NCBI RefSeq assembly: GCF_947507565.1
Contig: NC_089175.1
Span: 1,477,733-1,541,732 of the forward strand
DNA length: 64,000 nt
Direction: 5' to 3'
Source of the DNA: Oscarella lobularis
Lineage: Eukaryota > Porifera > Homoscleromorpha > Homosclerophorida > Oscarellidae
The position numbers and the translations under genes are program-made. This document shows positions 44,585 to 55,828 of this stretch, piece by piece (positions within the stretch are counted from its first letter, which is position 1; every line of letters starts with the position of its first letter). The notes under the pieces were generated by a model. The model saw only the letters and a list, made by a program, of their open reading frames with translations. It was not told the DNA's origin and ran no database searches.

Positions 44585-47500
44585 TCAGCACCAGACAACT
44601 TGAACGCCGTGATCCGTCCAAACGCCGAGTTGATGATGATCAAAGCCTCCATTAGGCAACTCCTGGGGCATCTTTACGTCCTGAATGTCCTCCACGTTTT
44701 CGTCTGTCGGCTTCTTCTCCTCCACAACAATATGATTGACATGATTTTCTTGGTGATTTCTGCTCTCAATTACAATTGGCTTTAGAACGATGGCGTTACA
44801 GTTCGCCGCGACGACATCGTTTCCTTTCGCATCCTCTCTCTTTTCGAGATCGTCTGACGGCGAGACGGAACTCGACGAATCGTAGCAGTCGAGAGCTCGC
44901 GGAATGGGTATTTGTCCAAACTGATTCTGCGGTCCTATGATCGCGCAAAGCGGAAGAAAGAAGAAATTCGCGTAGAGCCAACTAAAGGTCATCACCAGCA
45001 TAAGAAAGACGCCAATCTGAAATAGATTGATAATGGTCGCCGGCATCATCATTACGCCGGCGGCGAACGTCGTCAAAGCGGCCATAGATATCGCCTGACC
45101 CATTTGCCGAACGGCAAATAGAGTCCGATCGCGTCGCAGGGGCTCCGGACTCAGTCGGTACGCGACGCCGAAATGAACTGTAAAATCGACGGCGAGACCG
45201 ACGGCGAGCGCCACGGTGACAGATTCAATGACGTTGAGCTCCCAGCCAAGGAGCACAACCGTGCCGACAGTGCAGAGCAGCACGAAGCCGATAGCGACGA
45301 TAGCGTAGAAACTGATGACGATATTGAACGTCGTTATGAAGAGAACGATGAAGGCGAGACCGAGAGCGACGCCCATGGCCGTAACGGTGCCGCTGAATAG
45401 ATTCTGCTGAGTGTCGTAGAACGAAACAGCCAACGATGATACCCAGCCGTCGCGCAGTCCCGCCGGTTGATCAGCGCCGCGCCACCGATCCATGAACCCC
45501 GTCATCTCGTCGTAAATGTCGGTCATCTCGTTGAAACGCCACGTGAAGCCGCGATTCGTGACGATTTGTGCCGTCACCGCTTTGACGTTGCCGTCGTCGT
45601 CGAATTTGACGCTGAAATAGTCCTTTTCCGTCCGATTGACGACGATTCCGTTCGCCCAACGTTTCAAACATGTGTCGAACGTCGTCGGACTGTCGACGGG
45701 CAGCGAAACGTTGCAGCAGAGATCGTAAGGCGCCGTTGGCACCCAGCCGCGCGATTCGGCTAACGCTTCGTGAGCGACGCACGCGTTCGCGTGTCGCAAA
45801 CTCGCCAGCCAATCGTCCATTTCCGAAGCAAAGCACGTTTTTGACGACTGATAGAAGGATTCGTCTCGAACTTGACGGCAGAAGTCGAGAAAATACGCCT
45901 GACGTTCGCGCGTGAATTCGAATCCCGACCTCCAATAGGGCTCAAACGTCAAATGAACGGGTACGTCGTCCGGATCGAGATGGTTTCCTCTATCTTCTGC
46001 CACAATGCCCCAGACAAACGTATAGGTGAGACGAACCCTTTCGTTCTCCGCCGGATCGGACGATACTTCGAAATTGAATTCATCTTCCAATTCGAGTTGG
46101 TACGTCGCCAACGGCTCAGAAGACGTGAAGAGTTGAAAACTATCGTCCGACGGCAGACGCAGACGAGGCTTATAGAAAACGGCAATCGCGGCGGCAATCG
46201 CCAGAGCGGTGAGAACTCCGACGAGAACGTAACGAAATTTCACAATAACGTTGGGAACGACTTTGCCGTAGATACTCTTCAATACGTGTTCGACGCCTCG
46301 AAAACACTTGCGAAGGCAGCCGGGATTGCCGCCGCCATCGTCGCTACGACGACAACAGCGACCGCAACAACCGTCGAAATACCTGTCGTGTATAACGACG
46401 ATGGCCGGTAACCACGTTATCATCATGATATAGTTCATGATTATCGCCGTGCCGGCGAAGACGCCGAAGACGCGAAGGGCCGTGATTGCCGATATGGCGT
46501 TCGTGTAGAACGCCGTCGCCGTCGTGCAACTTGTCACGAACATCGCCAAGGCCGCGTGTTTTAGCGTCGTGTCGATCCACGAAGCGACGTCGGCGTTCGG
46601 TCGTGCCGCCTTCGTGTGTCGCCAGATGTCGAGATAGACGAAGACGTCGTCGGCGCCGACGCCGATGACGACGATGAAGGAGAGAAGATTGAGATAGCCG
46701 AAGAAGGGTATTCGAAAGACGATGTGATAGAGAAAATAGGTGATCACCATGGCAAAAACGATGGCGAGGGAACCCATGGAAGTCATAAAGAACGACTGCG
46801 TGTAAATCCACATGATGACGATGATGATTACAAGCGATAAACCGAGATAAATGCTCTCGCGGCCAATGCGCTTGGAAAAAATGCGAAAGGCGATGCCGAG
46901 ATCGTGTCCGGCGATCGTCACCCCATCATATGTGGGCCGATGCTTGGAGAAAAGATCTTCGTAGACGCCGATGTACCAGTCTTGAGGCACGCGACGCGCT
47001 TCTTCGTCGTCTCTGTCCAGCGGATCAAGACTTTGATAGAGAGTTATCGCGTAAGTGAGTTTGGGAAAGTCGGCGGAACTGGTGAGGAGAGCATTGACAA
47101 AATCGATGTCGACCAAATAATGAAGGATTATGTAGACGGCGTTGAAACGAGTGCAGCGTTGTGGCACGGTCAGACAGTTGCGTTCGGTTCGCGGCACGTC
47201 AACGGGATCGTCTGAATATTTCGCCTGCGTTTGAGCGCACGTTTTCGTCAACGAGTCATTGGCGTACCACGGCGCGCAGTCGGTCAGAAGATCCCTTATT
47301 TCGTCGATATCGATTTCTCGGAGAGCCGAGCAGGAGGAGACGTTGCGCGCGGCGGCGATGACATTTCCAAGTGACACGTCCGGACAACACGAGGAGGAGG
47401 AGGTGGTGAAATCCTTGAGGCATATCATACTAAAATTCGTCCTCAATCGAATTTGATTATCCGAGAACGAACACATTGCGTGGATCTTTTCCAGCGTGAA

Positions 47501-48168
47501 GTCAGCCTCGAATACGACTCGGACACGAGTCAGAAAATCGGTCGTCGTGCAGAGAAGAGCTGCGTCATCCTGACCACTTCCGGATTCCTTGACGTCACTC
47601 GCCGAAGGTTCTGGTTCGTAGTCGTCAATTTTGTTAAAAAGAGTAGTGCTTCGAGTGCTAGCCGTGTAGTTTTCCACGTTCTCAACTGTTCGAACTTTTC
47701 GAACGATATCGGTGTTCCTTGAAGCAAAGCCCTAGAATAGAAACCCCCCATATGATATGACCTTTTTATCTTCAGACACGTGCTCTCTGACTCGCTACAT
47801 TTGATTAGCTCCTTCTAAACTTAGATCTCTCACCTTTCCTGGTTCTTCAAACGAAGGAAAAGGGACAGCAAAGTAATCGACGACGCCGCACACAACCGTC
47901 ACGCCGAACACGATGAGAAGCATGGCCCATGGATACTTCGCTATAAACCGCGAATACCTACAAGACATGCTTGCGTTCGATTATAAGGTCAAGAGTTCGC
48001 GGGGGATGCTCGTCACGAAGCCTGAAACCGCGCTGCGATGCGTTCAGGATACTATACTATCAGTAGTTGCACTTCGTTTCCCAAGGCGATTCACACTTAT
48101 CGCCCACGCAAGGGCCCTTCCTACGATTCGAATTTTTCGTACCTTGTCGGTGTCTTCGCGTTTTCCAT
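44585..48168 (-). CDS. Dispatched-like 12-TM RND transporter, array copy 2
   Basis: Start ATG 48166-48168 (MENAKTPT); exon 2 at about 47962-47835 (YSRFIAKYPWAMLLIVFGV...VPFPSFEEPGK); main exon from about 47732 (GFASRNTDIVRKVRTVENVENYT). The whole protein, about 1,090 residues, is intact. TM4 motif GVGADDVFVYLDIW and TM10 AVGLAVDFTVHFGVAY are both present, each with its acidic residue. The extracellular loops keep the conserved cysteines (NYDLCCNVSLPVDSPTT-type, ASEMDDWLASLRHANAC). The tail ends in TDHGVQVVWC, like copy 1. The main differences from copy 1 are in the loop after TM1 and in the second extracellular loop. Copy 4 is its near-identical duplicate. Confidence 0.9.
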
Positions 48169-48542
48169 CACGTTTTTTGAATTTGCGGACTGTTTTCCGC
48201 AGAATGAAGGTCCTGGGCACACCGTACGCACTGTGTCACGCAGCGTACGCTGACAGCACCTTGATTGACTATCCGGGAGCTTTGTACCACCTGTGCCTAG
48301 CGCGCCGCCTAGCGCTGCCTAGCGCCCCCTGAGCGCTCCGAAGTCACGCATCGCACGTGCGGCCCGTGCGAGTTGCGTACACATGTCTTCCTTTCAATAT
48401 ATATCTAAGAAACGGATGCAATAAAAACTTCTCCAAAATCACTAAAATCAAAGCCCTCGAAAAAAGTGGATTTCTGTTGATTTCTACAAAGCCGGAATAC
48501 TTCGCTATCTGCTACGAGAAATTCCTTCAAAAATTGCATTAA
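48169..48542. other. Spacer duplicated at 55401-55745
   Basis: No gene. 48335-48542 matches 55535-55745 with few differences (shared ATATATATCTAAGAAACGG at 48396 and 55600, ending ATTAATTAAATAC). The match stops exactly at the truncated end of Dispatched copy 3, marking a deletion joint. Confidence 0.75.
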
Positions 48543-50244
48543 TTAAATACGGCGACAACAGCGACCACAAAAACCGCCAAAATATTTTTCGTGTATAACG
48601 ATGACGGCTGGTAACCACGTAATCATCAAGATATAGTTCATGATTATCGCCGTGCCGGCGAATATGCCGAAGACGCGAAGGGCCGTGATTGCCGATATGG
48701 CGTTCGTGTAGAGCGCCGTTGCCGTCGTGAAACTCGTCACGAACATCGCCAAGGCCGCGTGTTTCAGCGTCGTATCAATCCACGAAGCGACGACGGCGTC
48801 CGGTCGCGTCGTCTTCTTGTGCCGCCAGATATCAAGATAGACGAAGACGTCGTCGGCGCCGACGCCGATGACGACGATGAAAGAAATAATGTTGAGATAG
48901 CTAAAGAAGGGCACTCGAAAGACGACGTGATAGATGAAGTAGGCGATCGCCATGGTGAAGACGATGGCAAGGGAGCCCATGGACGTAATGAAAAACGACT
49001 GCGTGTAGATCCACATGATGACGAAGATGACGAGAAGCGATAGAGCAATATAGATGCTTTCGCTAACAATGCGCGTGGAAAAAACGCGAAAGGCGATGCC
49101 GAGATCGTGTCCGGCGATCGTCACCCCATCGCACGTGGGCCGATGGTCGGTGAAAAGATCTTCGTAGACACTGATGTACCAGTCTTGAGGCACGCGACGG
49201 GCTTCGATGTCTCTGCTCAACGGATCAAGACTCTGATACAGAGTCAATGCGTAGGTGAGCTTGGGAAAGTCGGTGGAGCCGGCGACAAGAGCGTCGACAA
49301 AGCCTTTGTCAACTAGATAGTGAAGAATTATGTAGACGGAGTTGAAATGAGTGCAGCGTCGAGGTATGGCGAGACAGTTGCGTTCGGCTTGCGGCACGTC
49401 GACGGAATCGTATTTCGCCTGCGTTTGAGCACACGTTCTCGTCAACGAGTTGTTGCCGTACCACGGCGCGCAGTCTGTCAGAAGATCCCTCATTTCATCG
49501 ATATCGATTTCTCGGAGAGCTGAACACGAATAGACGTTGCGTGCGGCGGCGATGACATTTCGAAGAGACACGTCCGGACAACAGGAGGAGGAGGTGGTGG
49601 AATCCTTGAGGCATATAGTACTAAAATTCGTTCTCGATCGAATTCGATTATCTGAGAACGAACACATGGCGCGGATCTTTTCAAGCGTAAAGTCGGCCTC
49701 GAAGACGATTCGAACGCGAGTCAGAAAATCGGTCGTCGTGCACAGAAGAGACGTTTCATCCGGACCACTTCCGGATTCCCCTGCAACGGCTGATTGCGAC
49801 ACAGGCAAGTAGTTGTCAATTTTGTTGAAAAGCGAATTGTGACTCGTATCGCTTGTGTAGATATCCAGGTTCTGAAAAGTGCGAATTTTTCGAACACTAT
49901 CTGTGTTCTTCGAAGCAAAGCCCTATAATTGAACAGCATATAGCTGCCGAACTAATTAATGTTCTCTCCAAATTTAATACAAGTGCAGATGAGCTAATTA
50001 ATTTATTACAAACTCAGAAAGGATCTCATACCTTTGCCGGTTCTTCGAAGGAAGGAAAAGGGACAATCGTGTAATTGAGAACACTGAAGACAGCCGTCAG
50101 ACCAAGCACAATGAGAAGCATAGCCCAAGGGTATTGTTCTATGAACCGCGAATATCTGCAGCAGAGAAAGCTGACTAATTGTTCCCAGTTTCCATGTTTG
50201 CTTCCAGTGCTAGTTTACCTGCTCAATGTATTCGCGTTCTTCAT
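48543..50244 (-). pseudogene. Dispatched-like copy 3, 3' half deleted
   Basis: The start ATG 50242-50244 (MKNANTLS), exon 2 (about 50149-50030) and the main exon to 48543 are almost identical to copy 1. Only the first half survives: the extracellular domain and the sterol-sensing domain, including GVGADDVFVYLDIW and LMITWLPAVIVIHEKYF. The frame ends CRRI then TAA where the flank ATTAATTAAATAC begins. The 3' part of the retained sequence (48550-48900) is closer to copy 5 (FGGFCGRCC, EKYF) than to copy 1, so the gene is a mosaic. A half transporter with six TMs could be made but would lack the TM10 acidic residue; most likely non-functional. Confidence 0.82.
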
Positions 50245-50775
50245 CTTGTTTTTCGACTCAAATTCTCACGTCGAGATGAGAACGCTAAGGCCTCCGGCTT
50301 ATCGAATTCAATGAAGATAAATCACTTTAGTTGTGAGGAATTCAAGAGGACATTTGGAGAGCGGATTGATGCTTGGGAAGTGAAAAATATAATGTACATT
50401 AGGGGCCCCGTCACGGAGTATCACACCCGTTAGCCGTTCTCGCCAGTTTTAGCAGTGTAGGTTCTCTCGGGCCGAGTCGAGCTTGGAATGGCATTGGAAG
50501 GGAATATGTAATGTTTGGGGACCGATTAGCACATGCTGTAGGCGAGAAATGCGTCTCGGAGAGAATAGTCGCAGTTTTCCGTTGTCAGATGGACGAATTA
50601 TCGTGCAGCGGAATCCTCGGCAAGCCACAATATTTAGTGCGTTAGCGTGTCTTCTCTCGCCACGCGATGCAGTTCAAGAAGATCACACGTCGAGCTGCAA
50701 CACGTTCGTCCTGAAGCCGTACGAGAGCGATCCGTGAAAGACGAAGGAGAATTTCTTATCCGGGACATCGAGAGA
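50245..50775. other. Spacer between Dispatched copies 3 and 4
   Basis: No gene. It parallels 43803-44465: the same CCCGTCACGGAGTATCACACC at 50408 and 44069 and the same GGAATATGTAATGTTTGGGG block. It ends at the left terminus of a foldback element. Confidence 0.7.
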
Positions 50776-51998
50776 CCTCCATCCAGTTTCGAACGCATCA
50801 AGTTTGGAACAGGCGTTTATACCTTAAAACAGACTAGGATAAAAAGCGAACAATAACTCACAAATCTTCGTGTAAAAATTGCAGCTCTCTCCGTTGAGTG
50901 GTATGGGCAGTTAGAAGAGGAGGAAGTCATGTGATCTCTAGGATTCAACCGTTATGTAGCTATAAGCTCCTGAAATTTGCCATTGACATTTGAAAGCAAT
51001 CCGGTAGCACAAATTAAAGCTATAACGGTAATATGCGTTTTTTTCTCTCTGAAAGTACTATAAATCACATCTCTTTTTCTTGGTTTAGTATAATTTTTGG
51101 AGGTTTCTCGCAAAAATTTAAAATTTGACTAGGCTTGTTCGTGAACTTATTTTCTTCACTGTAAACAACGTTATATGATCAAAAACATCAAGACTTGGTA
51201 GTTTGAGAGTTAATGATGTCACATACTAGAAACTGCTAGAACTCCATGAAAACCAAGACTAGCTGCTACAAAGATAAATGCTTTAGAGAACCTGTAAGAC
51301 CTGTTATGTGTCTTTATTGAAGAATTCTAATGAACTCACAACAAGCCTGGTCACATTTTCAATGTTGGTGAGACCTCTATGCCGCGTACGTAAAACCTCC
51401 AATATTCCTGCCTAGCCAAAGCAGAAAAACATGATTTTGCATTTTTTGAAGAAAACAAGCAAATTACTGTCTTAGCTAGAATTTGTGCTTCCGGGTTGAC
51501 ATGCTCTTCAACGGCCCATTTCATAAATAAAGGCCCTTTCAGGAGTTTATAGCTACATAACGGTCGAATCCTAGAGATAGCAGTACAGGAAGACTGCATG
51601 CACGATTTGGTGGCGTTTGAAGGCGTAGAACCAGTTGGCTAAGAAAAAACTTGCGTTCCAATCTAGATCACGCTACCCGTCGGTACTCTACCGGCGATAT
51701 CTCAGCGAGAATACAATCTACGACAATCGCGTAAATTTAGCTAAATAGAAGGGCTTTAAGCTTTCCAACGGTACATAGCACGTCTCTGTGCGATGACTGG
51801 TAACAGAGTTAGACAGGCTGTTCCAAAGCCGATGGGTGTGTTCGAAAGACCGTACCACTCAACGGAGAGAGCTGCAATTTTACACGAAGATTTGTGAGTT
51901 ATTGTGCTACATTTTCGCTTTTAACCGTTTTTTATCCTAGTCTGTTTTAAGGTATAAACGCCTGTTCCAAACTTGATGCGTTCGAAACTAGACGGAGG
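50776..51998. mobile_element. Non-autonomous foldback element, copy 1 (1.2 kb)
   Basis: The left arm 50776-50911 (CCTCCATCCAGTTTCGAACG...) is inverted at 51858-51998, with the right arm slightly longer. Inner segments are also inverted relative to each other (CCGTTATGTAGCTATAAGC at 50949 and GCTACATAACGG at 51553). There is no coding capacity. A second copy starts at about 62782. No target duplication is evident. The right arm forms the last codons and stop of Dispatched copy 4. Confidence 0.85.
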
Positions 51999-54900
51999 AC
52001 TCTACTACAATTGGCTTTAGAACGATGGCGTTACAGTTCGCCGCGACGACATCGTTTCCTTTCGCATACCCTCTCTTTTCGAGATCGTCTGACGGCGAGA
52101 CGGAACTCGACGAATCGTAGCAGTCGAGAGCTCGCGGAATGGGTATTTGTCCAAACTGATTCTGCGGTCCTATGATCGCGCAAAGCGGAAGAAAGAAGAA
52201 ATTCGCGTAGAGCCAACTAAAGGTCATAACCAGCATAAGAAAGACGCCGATCTGAAATAGATTGATAATGGTCGCCGGCATCATCATTACGCCGGCGGCG
52301 AACGTCGTCAAAGCGGCCATAGATATCGCCTGACCCATTTGCCGAACGGCAAACAGAGTCCGATCGCGTCGCAGCGGCTCCGGACTCAGTCGGTACGCGA
52401 CGCCGAAATGAACTGTAAAATCGACGGCGAGACCGACGGCGAGCGCCACGGTGACAGATTCAATGACGTTGAGCTCCCAGCCAAGGAGCACAACCGTGCC
52501 GACAGTGCAGAGCAGCACGAAGCCGATAGCGACAATAGCGTAGAAACTGATGACGATATTGAACGTCGTTATGAAGAGAACGATGAAGGCGAGACCGAGA
52601 GCGACGCCCATGGCCGTAACGGTGCCGCTGAACAGATTCTGCTGAGTGTCGTAGAACGAAACAGCCAACGATGATACCCAGCCGTCGCGCAGTCCCGCCG
52701 GTTGATCAGCGCCGCGCCACCGATCCATGAACCCCGTCATCTCGTCGTAAATGTCGGTCATCTCGTTGAAACGCCACGTGAAGCCGCGATTCGTGATGAT
52801 TTGTGCCGTCACCGCTTTGACGTTGCCGTCGTCGTCGAATTTGACGCTGAAATAGTCCTTTTCCGTCCGATTGACGACGATTCCGTTCGCCCAACGTTTC
52901 AAACATGTGTCGAACGTCGTCGGACTGTCGACGGGCAGCGAAACGTTGCAGCAGAGATCGTAAGGCGCCGTTGGCACCCAGCCGCGCGATTCGGCTAACG
53001 CTTCGTGAGCGACGCACGCGTTCGCGTGTCGCAGACTCGCCAGCCAATCGTCCATTTCCGACGCAAAGCACGTTTTCGACGTCTGATAGAAGGATTCGTC
53101 TCGAACTTGACGGCAGAAGTCGAGAAAATACGCCTGACGTTCGCGCGTGAATTCGAATCCCGACCTCCAATAGGGCTCAAACGTCAAATGAACGGGTACG
53201 TCGTCCGGATTGAGATGGTTTCCTCGATCTTCTGCCACGATGCCCCAGACAAACGTATAGGTGAGACGAACCCTTTCGTTCTCCGCCGGATCGGACGATA
53301 CTTCGAAATTGAATTCATCTTCCAATTCGAGTTGGTACGTCGCCAACGGCTCAGACGACGTGAAGAGTTGAAAACTATCATCAGACGGCAGACGCAGACG
53401 AGGCTTATAGAAAACGGCGATCGCGGCGGCAATCGCCAGAGCGGTGAGAACTCCGACGAGAACGTAACGAAATTTCACAACAACGTCGGGAACGACTTTG
53501 CCGTAGATACTCTTCAATACGTGTTTGACGCCTCGAAAACACTTGCGAAGGCAGCCGGGATTGCCGCCGCCATCGTCGTTACGACGACAACAGCGACCGC
53601 AACAACCGTCGAAATACCTGTCGTGTATAACGACGATGGCCGGTAACCACGTAATCATCATGATGTAGTTCATGATTATCGCCGTGCCGGCGAAGACGCC
53701 GAAGACGCGAAGGGCCGTGATTGCCGATATGGCGTTCGTGTAGAACGCCGTCGCCGTCGTGCAACTCGTCACGAACATCGCCAAGGCCGCGTGTTTTAGC
53801 GTCGTATCGATCCACGAGGCGACGTCGGCGTTCGGTCGCGTCGTCTTCGTGTGTCGCCAGATGTCGAGATAGACGAAGACGTCGTCGGCGCCGACGCCGA
53901 TGACAACGATGAAGGAGAGAAGATTGAGATAGCCGAAGAAGGGTATTCGAAAGACGATGTGATAGAGAAAATAGGTGATCACCATGGCAAAAACGATGGC
54001 GATGGAACCCATGGAAGTCATAAAGAACGACTGCGTGTAAATCCACATGATGACGATGATGATGACAAGCGATAAACCGAGATAAATGCTCTCGCGGCCA
54101 ATGCGCTTGGAAAAAATGCGAAAGGCGATGCCGAGATCGTGTCCGGCGATCGTCACCCCATCGTACGTGGGCCGATGCTTGGTGAAAAGATCTTCGTAGA
54201 CGCCGATGTACCAGTCTTGAGGCACGCGACGCGCTTCTTCGTCGTCTCTGTCCTGCGGATCGAGACTTTGATACAGAGTTATTGCGTAAGTGAGTTTGGG
54301 AAAGTCGGCGGAATTGGTGAGGAGAGCATTGACAAAATCGATGTCGACCAAATAATGAAGGATTATGTAGACAGCGTTGAAACGAGTGCAGCGTTGTGGC
54401 ACGGTCAGACAGTTGCGTTCGGTTCGCGGCACGTCAACGGGATCGTCTGAATATTTCGCCTGCGTTTGAGCGCACGTTTTTGTCAACGAGTCATTGGCGT
54501 ACCACGGCGCGCAGTCGGTCAGAAGACCCCTTATTTCGTCGATATCGATTTCTCGGAGAGCCGAACACGAGGAGACGTTGCGCGCGGCGGCGATGACATT
54601 TCCCAGCGACACGTCCGGACAACACGATGAGGTGGAATCCTTGAGGCATATCGTACTAAAATTCGTCCTCGATCGAATTTGATTATCCGAGAACGAACAC
54701 ATTGCGTGGATCTTTTCCAGCGTGAAGTCAGCCTCGAAAACGACTCGGACACGAGTCAGAAAATCAGTCGTCATGCAGAGAAGAGATGCGTCATCCTGAC
54801 CACTTCCGGATTCTTTGACGTCACTCGCTGAAGGTTCTGGTTCGTAGTCGTCAATTTTGTTAAAAAGAGTAGTGCTTCGAGTGCTGGCCGTGTAATTTTC

Positions 54901-55400
54901 CACGTTTTCAACCGTTCGAACTTTTCGAACGATATCGGTGTTCCTCGAAGCAAAGCCCTAGAATAGAAACCCCCATATGACCTTTTTATCTGAAAACCTC
55001 AAGGGACGTCAGACACGTGCTCTCTTTCTCGCTACATTTGATTAGCTGTATCTAAACTTAGATCTCTCACCTTTCCTGGTTCTTCAAACGAAGGAAAAGG
55101 GACAGCAAAGTAATCGACGACACCGCATGCAACCGTCACGCCGAACACGATGAGAAGCATGGCCCATGGATACTTCGCTATAAACCGCGAATACCTACAG
55201 GAAAATTCTTGCGTTCGATTATAAGGTCAAGAGTTTGCGCGTCACGAAGCCTGAAACCGCGCTGCGATACTATACTATCAACCCTTGTAGTTGCACTTCG
55301 TTTCCCAAGGCGATTCACACTTATCACCCACGCAAGGGCCCTTCCTACGTGTAGACGATTCGAATTTTTCGTACCTTGTCGGTGTCTTCGCGTTTTCCAT
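51988..55400 (-). CDS. Dispatched-like copy 4, C-terminal tail replaced by a foldback element
   Basis: Start ATG 55398-55400 (MENAKTPT), exon 2 at about 55196-55070, main exon from about 54960. It is nearly identical to copy 2 over the whole 12-TM region, including TM4 GVGADDVFVYLDIW and TM10 AVGLAVDFTVHFGVAY. At VLKPIVVES the reading frame enters the terminal repeat of the foldback element, which supplies Ser-Val and a TAG stop (51988-51990). About 60 cytosolic residues, including the conserved TDHGVQVVWC end, are lost. The pump itself could be active; regulation or sorting through the tail may not be. The natural 3' UTR is also replaced. Confidence 0.85.
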
Positions 55401-55828
55401 CACGTTTTTTTGAGTTAAATAGAATCTGCGGTCTGTTTCCCGCGGAATGAAGGTCCTGGGCACACCGTACGCACTGTGTCACGTAGCGTAACTGAAACAC
55501 CACTTTGATTGGCTATCCGGGAGTTTTGTACCACATGAAGTCACGCATCGCACGTGCGGCCCGTGCGAGTTGCGTACACAGGTCTTCCTTTCAATATATA
55601 TCTAAGAAACGGATGCAATAAAAACTTCTCCAAATCACTAAAATCAAAGCCCTCGAAAAAAAGTGGATTTCTTTTGATTTCTACAAAAGCCGGAATACTT
55701 CACTAACTGCTACGAGAAATTCCTTCAAAAATTGCATTAATTAAATACACAAGCAGATTGTTTGACTTTCTTCGACTTCTTTTTCAGCTCCTTTTGTACT
55801 TTGAATGACATCGTTCGTTCTAATATTA
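55401..55828. other. Spacer between Dispatched copies 4 and 5
   Basis: No gene. The upstream part (55401-55745) duplicates 48169-48542. The remaining 80 bp up to 55828 is the 3' flank of copy 5. Confidence 0.7.
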
